A DNA stretch of 6,272 bases from Candidatus Marinamargulisbacteria bacterium SCGC AG-343-D04. Lineage in GTDB: Bacteria; Margulisbacteria; Marinamargulisbacteria; GCA-2716485; GCA-002719695. Below are positions 1-6,272 of the stretch, one piece after another (within the stretch, counting starts at the first letter, position 1; every line of letters starts with the position of its first letter). The translations under genes were made by a program, and so were the position numbers. The stretch covers positions 1 through 6,272 of the forward strand of contig QFBQ01000062.1 of NCBI GenBank assembly GCA_003265885.1, in the 5' to 3' direction. The notes beneath the pieces were generated by a model. It ran no database searches and had not been told where the DNA came from. It was given only the letters and a program-made list of their open reading frames with translations.

Positions 1-591
1 TTAATTCTTGGAGTTTTCTTTACTATTTATTTATTTGAATATTGGTTTTCTCCAAATCATTTAGAGGTAGGGTATCAGCCATTGCAACCTATCCCCTATA
101 GCCATAGGGTACATGCCGGGGAGTTAGGAATTGATTGTAGGTATTGTCATTACAATGTTGAAACAGCTGCTCATGCAAATATCCCTTCTGTAGAACTTTG
201 CATGAATTGTCATGATCATGTTGAGCAAGATAGCCCACATATTAAAAAGTTAAAGCATCATTATGAAACAGGACAGCCAGTAGAGTGGGTTAATGTACAC
301 ATGTTGCCTGATTATGCTTTTTTTGACCATTCTCGTCATGTGAACTCTGGCGTTTCTTGTGTTCAGTGTCATGGTCGTGTAGATCAAATGGATGTAGTAA
401 GACAAGTAGAGTCTTTGAGTATGTCTTGGTGTTTAGATTGTCATAGAAACCCAGAGCAATATGTTTGGCCTAAAGATAAGGTGACTCAATTATGGTGGGT
501 GCCGGAAGAGGACCAAGTTGTTATGGGAAAAAGATTAGTTGAAGAACATCATCTTAATCCGAACGATAATTGTAGTACATGTCATAGGTAA
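1..591 (+). CDS. actA: ActA, pentaheme c-type cytochrome subunit of Alternative Complex III (5' partial)
   Basis: Periplasmic multiheme electron-transfer subunit of ACIII. It takes electrons from the Fe-S chain of ActB and passes them towards the monoheme cytochrome or the oxidase. The frame is open from base 1, so the gene is cut by the window edge. Codons 1-16 are hydrophobic (LILGVFFTIYLFEYWF) and look like the N-terminal membrane anchor known in this family. Five CXXCH heme c motifs follow: CRYCH (136-150), CMNCH (199-213), CVQCH (358-372), CLDCH (430-444) and CSTCH (571-585), the last ending one residue before the stop. The QPIPYSHRVHAG stretch before the first heme and the overall heme spacing are typical of ActA. 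The TTG at 82 is an internal Leu, not a start: beginning there would remove the anchor, and the frame continues upstream. The visible 196 codons suggest a short ActA (a little over 200 residues) rather than the much longer forms of some Bacteroidota. actB follows after 17 bases. Confidence 0.95.
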   Translation, partial: LILGVFFTIYLFEYWFSPNHLEVGYQPLQPIPYSHRVHAGELGIDCRYCHYNVETAAHANIPSVELCMNCHDHVEQDSPHIKKLKHHYETGQPVEWVNVHMLPDYAFFDHSRHVNSGVSCVQCHGRVDQMDVVRQVESLSMSWCLDCHRNPEQYVWPKDKVTQLWWVPEEDQVVMGKRLVEEHHLNPNDNCSTCHR

Positions 592-596
592 TGATT

Positions 597-601
597 AGGA
601 G
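597..601 (+). promoter_or_regulatory. Shine-Dalgarno site for actB
   Basis: AGGAG lies 7 bases before the ATG at 609, inside the 17-base actA-actB gap. It supports that ATG as the true start of actB. Confidence 0.75.
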
Positions 602-608
602 TTGAAAT

Positions 609-779
609 ATGAAAAAGCAGTGGCGAAGTATAGATGATTTAACTGGAGATAAGAAACTTGATACGTTTAAAAGTAGAGAGTTTCAGGAGGGAGCTACGGA
701 GTTAATTGATCCAGTTTCTCGCCGTTCTTTTTTAAAGTATTTGGGAGGCACTGCTGCTTTAGCCGGTTTGACTGGCTGC
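609..779 (+). other. Tat signal region with lipobox at the ActB N terminus
   Basis: Codons 1-57 of actB. An unusually long, charged n-region (about 36 residues) precedes the twin arginines (Arg38-Arg39, bases 720-725) in SRRSFLK. A short hydrophobic stretch and LTGC ending at Cys57 (777-779) follow. The Arg pair predicts folded export by Tat after Fe-S insertion in the cytoplasm. The Cys could be a lipid-attachment site, but that and the cleavage event are inference. Confidence 0.8.
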
Positions 780-3641
780 TCTATACGGAAACCTTATTAT
801 AAGATTAAGCCATATTCAAAAAAAGTAGAACATGTAGTTCCGGGGAAGCCAATTTACTTCGCATCTTCAATGCAAATTAATAATGATGTCTCGGGTATTT
901 TAATTGAAACTCATGAGGGAAGGCCTACAAAAATTGAAGGTAATCCAGCATATCCTGATGCGTCTGGTTCTTCTACGGTGTTACAGCAGGCGTCGGTTTT
1001 AAATTTGTATGACCCAGATCGTTTACAAGGACCTTTAAAGGCTACGAAGGATGTTTCAATACAAGAATTTGAAGATTGGATGCTAGAAAAGAGGCGTTTT
1101 TTTAAAGAAAATAAAGGAGAGGGTTTAGCTGTTTTAGTCGAAAATAATTTATCTCCAGCTTTTCATCAGGAATTAAAGAAAGTGCAAGCAAAATATCCTG
1201 AAGCAACGATTTACAGGTATGAACCTGTCAATTCTGATCCTCAAGTTCAGGGATTACATGCTCTTACTCAGCAGTACGTTGTGCCTGAGTATGATTTTAA
1301 AAAATCAAATGTAGTACTTTCTTTTGGAGAGGATTTTCTTGGAAATGTTTTGAATCAGAATAAGTATAATCGTGAATTTTCTTTGAGAAGAGATCCTGAT
1401 TCACAGGACTATTCGTTAAATAGGCTCTATACTTTTGAAGAGAGGTTATCTATAACGGGGGCTAAGTCAGATCATCGATTTTTGTTGAACCGGTCAGAAC
1501 AACAACAGGTTTTATTAAGGTTGATTTATTTTATAACAAGAAAGTTGAATTTTTCTTTAGAGAGATATTTAAACTATCGGTTTACAGACGTATCTATAGA
1601 AGGTGTTTCGGATCATGATATTCAGGTTATTGCGGATGATTTGTTGGCGAATAGAGGAAAGTCCTTAGTGTTAGTTTCGGAACAATTTAATGAGGAGTTC
1701 CATCAACTTTGTTTTTTAATTAATGCTATATTAGGTAATAATTTTAAGACTATTCATTACAACTCTACTCATTTTTCCAATTTTTCTTATTCTCAGAAAA
1801 GTAGTAAAGATTCGTTAAGATCTTTAATTTCTGAGTTAAATAATAATAGAGTTGATACGGTGTTTATTATTGGAGGGAACCCCGGTTATACTGCGCCTTC
1901 AATGAGTGGATTTAAGGAGGCCTTGGTGAAGGCTAGAGATAGAGTTCATTTAACGTTTTCAGCAAATGAGACATCTTTGCTGTGTAATTGGGTGTTGCCT
2001 CGCGCGCACTTTTTAGAGTCTTGGGGTGATTTGAAATCGTGTTCGGGAGTAGTATCTATATGTCAGCCTGTTATCAAAAAGATGGTAAAAGGATATTCAG
2101 ATTTGGAGTTAGTTCATTTAATGAGTGTTTCGTATTCATCAGATTATTCTATTTTACGGAAACAGTGGGCTTCAATTTCTGAAACGAAATGGGATCAGAC
2201 TTTGCATAATGGATTTATGTTTAAGGATGGAAGATCTCGTGTTTATCCTGAGTTTCAATCGATGATTGATTTGTCAGATGTAGATTTTGAAGCGAAGGGA
2301 TTGTCAGTGATATTTTATCCAGATTATAAGGTATATGATGGAAGATATAGTAATAATTCTTGGTTGCAAGAACTTCCGGATCCTATTAGTAAATTAACAT
2401 GGGATAATGCTGCTTATATGTCAGCGAAGACTGCAAAACGATTGTCGTTGAAGAGTGGTGATGTTGTATCGATTCAAGTTCCGGATTCGGAAGGGACTGT
2501 TTCAATTCCTGTTTTTGTTTCTCCAGGACATGCTCACACTGTCATCTCAATACCCTTGGGATATGGAAAAGATACATCAAATAAAGTTGAAATGGGAGCC
2601 GGGGTTAGTGCCTATGCATTAATGTCGGAGGCATCAGATTTTAAAGTAGAGAATGTGACGTTGGTAAAGACTGGGGATACTCATGAGTTTGCCACTACAC
2701 AAGATCATGGACATATGGAAGGACGGCCTCATGTACGTTCTGCGAGTGTAGATGAATATAATAAACATCCTCATTTTGCGAAAGGGCAAGAAGAGGTTCC
2801 TCATGATAAGTCATTATGGAAGGATCATGATTATTCAACTGGAAATCAGTGGGGTATGATTATTGATTTAGGAAAATGTACATCTTGTAACGCGTGTATT
2901 ACTAGTTGTCAGGCAGAAAATAATATTCCTGTTGTGGGAAAAGAAGAAGTCTTAAATGGTAGAGAAATGCATTGGATGCGAGTTGATCGATATTATGAAG
3001 GGGATGAGGATAATCCGGATGTTCATACACAGCCGTTGACATGTTTACATTGTGAAAATGCTCCCTGTGAGCAAGTGTGTCCGGTTGCGGCAACAGTTCA
3101 TGATGATGAAGGCTTAAATGTGATGGTGTATAACCGTTGTGTAGGTACTCGTTATTGTTCGGATAACTGTCCAGCCAAAGTTAGACGTTTTAATTTTTTT
3201 GATTATCATCAGCGTGACCCTCATTCTCAAAAGAAGAAGAGGTTTCATTTATTTGATTACATGAAAGAGCCTAATGAGTCTTATAAAAAACAATTTAATC
3301 CAGATGTTACGGTGCGAATGAGAGGGATCATGGAGAAATGTACTTATTGTGTTCAACGGATAAAGGCTGCGGATCAAATTGCGAATAATGAAAATAGGGA
3401 TATTCGGGATGGAGAGGTTGTCACCGCTTGCCAGCAAGCGTGCCCTGCTAATGCAATTGTAATGGGTAATATTTTAGATGAAAATAGTGAGATATATCGT
3501 TTGAGAAAGAGAGATAGACATTATTCAATTTTGGAGCAATTATTATTAAAGGCGAGGACTACTTATTTGGCAGCGGTGTATAATCCCAACCCGCGTTTAG
3601 TTAAAACGAAAAAAGAGGCAAGTTATGACAAGCATCATTGA
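609..3641 (+). CDS. actB: ActB, molybdopterin-oxidoreductase-like / four-cluster Fe-S fusion subunit of Alternative Complex III
   Basis: Large extracytoplasmic subunit (1010 aa, usual for ActB) that carries electrons from the quinol site in ActC to the ActA hemes. Residues 1-57 form a Tat signal region: SRRSFLK (37-43), a hydrophobic stretch, then a lipobox LTGC with Cys57. Residues about 60-690 resemble the catalytic domain of the molybdopterin oxidoreductase (DMSO reductase) family, with ETHEGRPTKIEGNP near 103-116 and IIGGNPGYTAP near 423-433. They lack the CxxCxxxC cluster motif at the domain start, consistent with family knowledge that this domain holds no molybdenum cofactor. A His-rich linker (about 692-748) leads to an NrfC/PsrB-like ferredoxin domain. 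Its Cys groups are 757/760/763/767, 812/815/820/824, 844/850/854 (Thr847 where a fourth Cys would be) and 911/914/941/945. Fifteen ligands fit three [4Fe-4S] plus one [3Fe-4S], as reported for ACIII. The 3' end overlaps actC by 17 bases. The frame is intact with no sign of truncation. Confidence 0.96.
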   Translation: MKKQWRSIDDLTGDKKLDTFKSREFQEGATELIDPVSRRSFLKYLGGTAALAGLTGCSIRKPYYKIKPYSKKVEHVVPGKPIYFASSMQINNDVSGILIETHEGRPTKIEGNPAYPDASGSSTVLQQASVLNLYDPDRLQGPLKATKDVSIQEFEDWMLEKRRFFKENKGEGLAVLVENNLSPAFHQELKKVQAKYPEATIYRYEPVNSDPQVQGLHALTQQYVVPEYDFKKSNVVLSFGEDFLGNVLNQNKYNREFSLRRDPDSQDYSLNRLYTFEERLSITGAKSDHRFLLNRSEQQQVLLRLIYFITRKLNFSLERYLNYRFTDVSIEGVSDHDIQVIADDLLANRGKSLVLVSEQFNEEFHQLCFLINAILGNNFKTIHYNSTHFSNFSYSQKSSKDSLRSLISELNNNRVDTVFIIGGNPGYTAPSMSGFKEALVKARDRVHLTFSANETSLLCNWVLPRAHFLESWGDLKSCSGVVSICQPVIKKMVKGYSDLELVHLMSVSYSSDYSILRKQWASISETKWDQTLHNGFMFKDGRSRVYPEFQSMIDLSDVDFEAKGLSVIFYPDYKVYDGRYSNNSWLQELPDPISKLTWDNAAYMSAKTAKRLSLKSGDVVSIQVPDSEGTVSIPVFVSPGHAHTVISIPLGYGKDTSNKVEMGAGVSAYALMSEASDFKVENVTLVKTGDTHEFATTQDHGHMEGRPHVRSASVDEYNKHPHFAKGQEEVPHDKSLWKDHDYSTGNQWGMIIDLGKCTSCNACITSCQAENNIPVVGKEEVLNGREMHWMRVDRYYEGDEDNPDVHTQPLTCLHCENAPCEQVCPVAATVHDDEGLNVMVYNRCVGTRYCSDNCPAKVRRFNFFDYHQRDPHSQKKKRFHLFDYMKEPNESYKKQFNPDVTVRMRGIMEKCTYCVQRIKAADQIANNENRDIRDGEVVTACQQACPANAIVMGNILDENSEIYRLRKRDRHYSILEQLLLKARTTYLAAVYNPNPRLVKTKKEASYDKHH
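2877..3446 (+). other. Four-cluster ferredoxin domain within ActB
   Basis: This segment spans Cys757 to Pro946 and holds all the Fe-S ligands of ActB. The groups are CTSCNACITSC (2877-2909), CLHCENAPCEQVCP (3042-3083), CVGTRYCSDNCP (3138-3173) and CTYC with CQQACP (from 3339, ending at 3446). In the NrfC/PsrB/DmsB fold, groups one and four pair to form two clusters, and groups two and three pair to form the other two. On that scheme Cys824, Cys844 and Cys850 would hold the three-iron cluster because Thr847 replaces a Cys. The pairing is taken from the family and not proven here. Confidence 0.88.
3614..3618 (+). promoter_or_regulatory. Shine-Dalgarno site for actC, inside the actB coding region
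   Basis: AGAGG lies 6 bases before the ATG at 3625. It favours this start over the next in-frame ATG at 3715 (Met31), which has no comparable purine-rich site upstream. Confidence 0.65.
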
Positions 3642-5001
3642 GAAAGTTAAGCGAGTACCATTAGTTAAGAATGTAACAAGTTTTAAGACTGTTACAGATA
3701 TAGTGAGTCATCCAATGGAGATGAAGTTACCTTCATGGTGGCTTATTGGTCTTGTAGGATCTATATCATTAGTACTTTTATTGAAATCGATGATTGCCTA
3801 CTTAGTATGGGAAGGGGTAGGTGTCTGGGGGCTTAATAATCCTGTTGGGTGGGGTTTTGCCATTGTGAATTTTGTGTTTTGGGTTGGAATCGGTCATGCG
3901 GGTACTTTGATTTCTGCTATTTTATTTTTATTCAGGCAAAAATGGAGAACTGGTATCAATAGGTTTGCGGAGGCTATGACTATTTTTGCGGTAATGTGTG
4001 CGTTAATTTTTCCAGGTATTCATATTGGAAGACAGTGGGCGGCCTATTGGTTATTTCCATTACCTAACTCAATGGCCATGTGGCCTAATTTTAAGAGTCC
4101 TCTTTTATGGGATGTTTTTGCTGTAGGTACCTATTTTACAGTATCATTGATGTTTTGGTTTGTGGGGCTAGTTCCAGATTTAGCAGCGGTTAGAGATCGG
4201 ACAACAAGTAAAGTTAAGCAGGTTGTTTATGGCATTTTTGCCTTAGGTTGGAGAGGTGCTAATAGGCATTGGCAGCATTATGAGAAAGCATATTTATTGT
4301 TGGCAGCACTGGCAACGCCTTTAGTGTTGTCCGTACATTCTATTGTGAGTTTTGATTTTGCAGTTTCTCAGTTGCCTGGGTGGCATACTACTATATTTCC
4401 ACCTTATTTTGTTGCAGGTGCGGTGTTTTCTGGATTTGCAATGGTAGTAACGTTGATGGTGATTGCTAGACAAGTATTTAAATTGAAATCGTTAGTTACT
4501 CTTCATCATTTAGAATGTATGAACAAAATTATTTTAGTTACAGGAATGCTAGTTGGTTATGCTTATGGAATGGAGTTTTTTATGGCTTGGTATTCAGGTT
4601 ATGAATACGAGTCTTTTGCCTTTATTAATAGAGCAACCGGACCTTATGCATGGGCATATTGGATAATGGTGACATGTAATGTAATTTCTCCACAGTTATT
4701 TTGGTTTGAAAAATGTAGAAGAAGTATTCCAATTATGTTTGTAGTTAGTATTTTTGTTAATATAGGTATGTGGTTTGAAAGATTTGTAATTACGGTTACT
4801 TCTCTACATCGTGATTTTTTACCTTCGTCATGGGATTATTACACTCCGACTTGGGTTGATGTCTGTACATTTATTGGGAGTTTTGGTTTGTTTTTTACGT
4901 TATTTTTGTTGTTCTTAAGATTTTTGCCAATGATATCTATGAATGAGGTTAAAGGTGTTATGCCAGAATCTGACCCTCATTATGAGAAGGAGGGAGCTTA
5001 G
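3625..5001 (+). CDS. actC: ActC, NrfD/PsrC-type quinol-oxidising membrane subunit of Alternative Complex III
   Basis: Polytopic inner-membrane subunit (458 aa) that in ACIII binds and oxidises menaquinol next to the Fe-S domain of ActB, and is proposed to take part in proton translocation. About nine or ten hydrophobic segments are visible, roughly at residues 38-60, 75-103, 115-135, 160-182, 221-241, 258-282, 300-323, 340-360, 368-393 and 410-434. Family signatures are clear: IHIGRQWAAYWLFPLPN (132-148, His133), SPLLWDVFAVGTY (158-170, Asp163), GLVPDLAAVRDR (181-192), SFDFAVSQLPGWHTTIFPPY (242-261) and TSLHRDFLPSSWDYYTPTW (392-410). The polar His and Asp residues in the membrane are candidates for the quinol pocket and proton path, from family knowledge. 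The start overlaps the end of actB by 17 bases, suggesting translational coupling. actD begins 3 bases after the stop. The first 30 or so residues form a basic cytoplasmic leader without a signal peptide. Confidence 0.95.
   Translation: MTSIIEKVKRVPLVKNVTSFKTVTDIVSHPMEMKLPSWWLIGLVGSISLVLLLKSMIAYLVWEGVGVWGLNNPVGWGFAIVNFVFWVGIGHAGTLISAILFLFRQKWRTGINRFAEAMTIFAVMCALIFPGIHIGRQWAAYWLFPLPNSMAMWPNFKSPLLWDVFAVGTYFTVSLMFWFVGLVPDLAAVRDRTTSKVKQVVYGIFALGWRGANRHWQHYEKAYLLLAALATPLVLSVHSIVSFDFAVSQLPGWHTTIFPPYFVAGAVFSGFAMVVTLMVIARQVFKLKSLVTLHHLECMNKIILVTGMLVGYAYGMEFFMAWYSGYEYESFAFINRATGPYAWAYWIMVTCNVISPQLFWFEKCRRSIPIMFVVSIFVNIGMWFERFVITVTSLHRDFLPSSWDYYTPTWVDVCTFIGSFGLFFTLFLLFLRFLPMISMNEVKGVMPESDPHYEKEGA
4988..4996 (+). 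promoter_or_regulatory. Shine-Dalgarno site for actD, inside the end of actC
   Basis: The run AGGAGGGAG contains two possible SD cores: AGGAGG (11 bases before the ATG at 5005) and GGGAG (8 bases before). It is the strongest ribosome-binding sequence in the window. It overlaps the last codons of actC. Confidence 0.7.
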
Positions 5002-5004
5002 GTT

Positions 5005-5538
5005 ATGACAGCTAGAGAATATGTGTTAGCTGAATTTAGTTGTCCAAAGCAATTGTTGCATGTGGCAAAGGCATGTTCAGATAAGGGGTATAAACAGTTT
5101 GAAACGTACTCTCCCTTTCCAATTCATGGAATGGATGACGCTATGAATTTAAAACCTTCTCCGTTAGGCTGGATTGTTTTATGTGGCGGAACTTTTGGCT
5201 TGTTAGGCGGTTTTGGACTTCAGACTTGGGTATCAACAGTTGCGTATAAATTAGTAATTAGTGGAAAGCCATTTTTTAGTTATCCTGCTTTTGTTCCTGT
5301 AACGTTTGAGTTAATGGTGTTATTTTCTGCATTTGCAACAGTTTTTGGAATGTTTGCGTTGATTAAGTTGCCTCGATACCATCATCCACTATTTAAGAGT
5401 AAAAATTTTCGTAAAGTTACCTCACATGGTTTCTTTCTTAGTATAGATTCTAATGATGAATTATATGATGAGGAATCTGCAACGACATTTTTGAAAGAAT
5501 TAAATGGAACGGCAGTAGAGGTAATACAAGATGCATAA
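5005..5538 (+). CDS. actD: ActD, DUF3341-family membrane subunit of Alternative Complex III
   Basis: Small membrane subunit (177 aa) of ACIII. It carries no cofactor in the family, and its role is thought to be structural. The N-terminal half (1-50) is soluble and includes YVLAEFSCPKQLLHVAKACS and the family-typical FETYSPFPIHGMDDAM (32-47). Two transmembrane helices follow, about 53-79 (GWIVLCGGTFGLLGGFGLQ) and 95-120 (FVPVTFELMVLFSAFATVFG). The C-terminal region has LPRYHHPLFKS (122-132) and an acidic tail (SNDELYDEES, 149-158). These segments, the length and the position between actC and actE make the DUF3341/ActD assignment secure. It lies 3 bases downstream of actC and overlaps actE by 8 bases, so the three genes are probably translated in a coupled way. 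Both ends are complete. Confidence 0.94.
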   Translation: MTAREYVLAEFSCPKQLLHVAKACSDKGYKQFETYSPFPIHGMDDAMNLKPSPLGWIVLCGGTFGLLGGFGLQTWVSTVAYKLVISGKPFFSYPAFVPVTFELMVLFSAFATVFGMFALIKLPRYHHPLFKSKNFRKVTSHGFFLSIDSNDELYDEESATTFLKELNGTAVEVIQDA

Positions 5539-6145
5539 AAATCGGGTTGTTTTTTGTTTATTAGTTATTTTTATACTTGGAGGATGTAGAGGGTGGCGTT
5601 CGGAAAAACCTCCTATTCATGTAAACCCAAATATGGATTTCCAAGCTAGTTATAAAGCTCAAGAGCAGCCTATGGATATTCCCGAAAATACGGTACCCTG
5701 GGGTTTTGATAGATCTTTTTCAGATTCATCTTCACGAAAGGATATAATTAAGAAAGATTCAGTCTATTATTATGGGAAGAATAGAGCTGGTTCTTGGGTG
5801 TCTAAGATACCTTTGGAAGTAAATTATGAATTTCTAAATAGAGGTAGAGAGAGATTTAATATATTTTGTTCATCTTGTCATGGGAAAGATGGTTCAGGTA
5901 ATGGCCCTGTTGTCCAAGGTCGTTGGATTAAGCCTGTTCCATATTGGCATGAAAGAGTAATGGCATATCCAGATGGTCAACTTTATAATATTGTGTCTGA
6001 GGGTATTCGATCTATGCCTGGATATAAGCAACAACTTAAAGAAAGTGACAGATGGGCTATCGTTGCTTATTTAAGAGCTTTACAAAAGTCTAATACAGCA
6101 ACTTTATCGGATGTTCCTCTAGATAAGAGAAGTCAATTAAAATAA
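5531..6145 (+). CDS. actE: ActE, monoheme cytochrome c lipoprotein subunit of Alternative Complex III
   Basis: Membrane-tethered extracytoplasmic cytochrome c (204 aa) that in ACIII serves as an electron exit carrier. The N terminus is a lipoprotein signal peptide: basic MHKNR, a hydrophobic core, then ILGGC with the modified Cys predicted at 19. A family-typical segment follows, with PPIHVNPNMDFQ and YKAQEQPM (27-48). The cytochrome domain starts near 100. Its single heme motif is CSSCH (113-117, bases 5867-5881), followed by GKDGSGNGPV. Met162 in GIRSMPGY is the likely sixth heme ligand. The terminal helix WAIVAYLRALQKS is typical of class I cytochromes c. The ATG overlaps the last 8 bases of actD, with AGAGG at 5517-5521 as a moderate SD site 9 bases upstream. 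Fourteen bases separate the stop from the actF start. Confidence 0.94.
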   Translation: MHKNRVVFCLLVIFILGGCRGWRSEKPPIHVNPNMDFQASYKAQEQPMDIPENTVPWGFDRSFSDSSSRKDIIKKDSVYYYGKNRAGSWVSKIPLEVNYEFLNRGRERFNIFCSSCHGKDGSGNGPVVQGRWIKPVPYWHERVMAYPDGQLYNIVSEGIRSMPGYKQQLKESDRWAIVAYLRALQKSNTATLSDVPLDKRSQLK

Positions 6146-6146
6146 T

Positions 6147-6151
6147 AGGAG
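6147..6151 (+). promoter_or_regulatory. Shine-Dalgarno site deciding the GTG start of actF
   Basis: AGGAG lies 8 bases before the GTG at 6160. No in-frame ATG occurs between this site and the window end, so the SD site is the main support for a GTG start. Confidence 0.7.
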
Positions 6152-6159
6152 TAGAGTTA

Positions 6160-6272
6160 GTGAACGATAAAAATTCTTCTAGTGAGATTAAGGCAATTGG
6201 AGTATTTGATAGTATTATCCGTAATCTATTTTTGACAGGTGGTTTATTTTTGTTTGTTTCATTTTTATTGCT
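6160..6272 (+). CDS. actF: ActF, NrfD-like membrane subunit of Alternative Complex III (3' partial, N terminus only)
   Basis: An open frame starts at GTG and runs off the window after 37 full codons. The peptide begins (V/M)NDKNSSSEIKAIGVFDS, a polar cytoplasmic-type leader. It then becomes hydrophobic (NLFLTGGLFLFVSFLL), which looks like the start of a first transmembrane helix. The fragment is too short to identify by sequence alone. The assignment rests on its place directly after actE in an actABCDE cluster, where actF, a second NrfD-like subunit homologous to ActC, is the standard next gene. A strong SD site and the 14-base gap to actE support the start. Another membrane protein cannot be excluded from these residues. 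Confidence 0.75.
   Translation, partial: MNDKNSSSEIKAIGVFDSIIRNLFLTGGLFLFVSFLL

Noticed and set aside
211..220. Perfect palindrome CATGATCATG, a possible operator
   Set aside because: It sits inside actA codons (His-Asp-His-Val after the second heme motif), far from any promoter. A short palindrome of common His and Asp codons is expected by chance.
592..608. Possible promoter or terminator in the actA-actB gap
   Set aside because: Seventeen bases are too few for a promoter or hairpin, and they are accounted for by the actB ribosome-binding site.
1097..1103. Run of seven T in actB, possible frameshift or slippage site (a similar run is at 3194-3200)
   Set aside because: Both runs read through in frame as Phe codons, and recognisable ActB sequence continues on each side. 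No alternative frame extends from either.
2902..3093. Minus-strand open frame of 63 codons opposite actB
   Set aside because: It lies antisense to the conserved Fe-S ligand region of ActB, has no recognisable domain, and has no upstream SD site or intergenic space. It is a shadow of the real gene.
3249..3437. Minus-strand open frame of 62 codons opposite actB
   Set aside because: It is entirely antisense to conserved ActB codons around Cys911-Cys941 and resembles no protein family. It reflects low-GC codon composition rather than a gene.
1..6272. Polysulfide or nitrite reductase (Psr/Nrf) operon as an alternative identity
   Set aside because: NrfD- and NrfC-like parts are present. However, the fusion of the Fe-S domain to a molybdopterin-like domain in one chain, the DUF3341 subunit, the pentaheme ActA and the monoheme lipoprotein ActE in this order are specific to ACIII.

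Overview
The window is one stretch of a single plus-strand operon encoding the quinol-oxidising respiratory enzyme Alternative Complex III (ACIII). The gene order is the canonical actA-actB-actC-actD-actE-actF. It opens inside actA, whose start codon lies upstream, and closes about 37 codons into actF. actB, actC, actD and actE are complete. Coding density is almost total: junctions run from a 17-base overlap to 17-base gaps. No promoter, terminator, RNA gene, repeat, mobile element or CRISPR array is visible.

Function (family knowledge applied to the motifs seen here): ACIII replaces the unrelated cytochrome bc1 complex in many bacteria. ActC, and later ActF, are NrfD/PsrC-type membrane subunits, and ActC is where menaquinol is oxidised. 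Electrons pass into the Fe-S chain of ActB (15 cysteine ligands, fitting three [4Fe-4S] clusters and one [3Fe-4S]). They then go to the five c-hemes of ActA and on to a monoheme cytochrome (ActE) or a partner oxidase. ActD is a small two-helix membrane subunit. In many genomes cytochrome c oxidase genes follow actF, but that region is outside the window.

Organism: the DNA is strongly AT-rich with A/T-ending codons. A Tat signal, lipoboxes and c-type cytochromes indicate a diderm bacterium. Every visible gene start has a purine-rich Shine-Dalgarno sequence (AGGAG, AGAGG, GGGAG), which argues against typical Bacteroidota, a phylum where ACIII is common but SD sites are weak. A low-GC member of another ACIII-bearing lineage (for example PVC bacteria including environmental Chlamydiae, or a proteobacterium) fits better, but the sequence alone does not settle this.

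I see no previously undescribed system. All five substantial reading frames are recognisable members of a known complex. The points worth a second look are details of the subunits and gene junctions.
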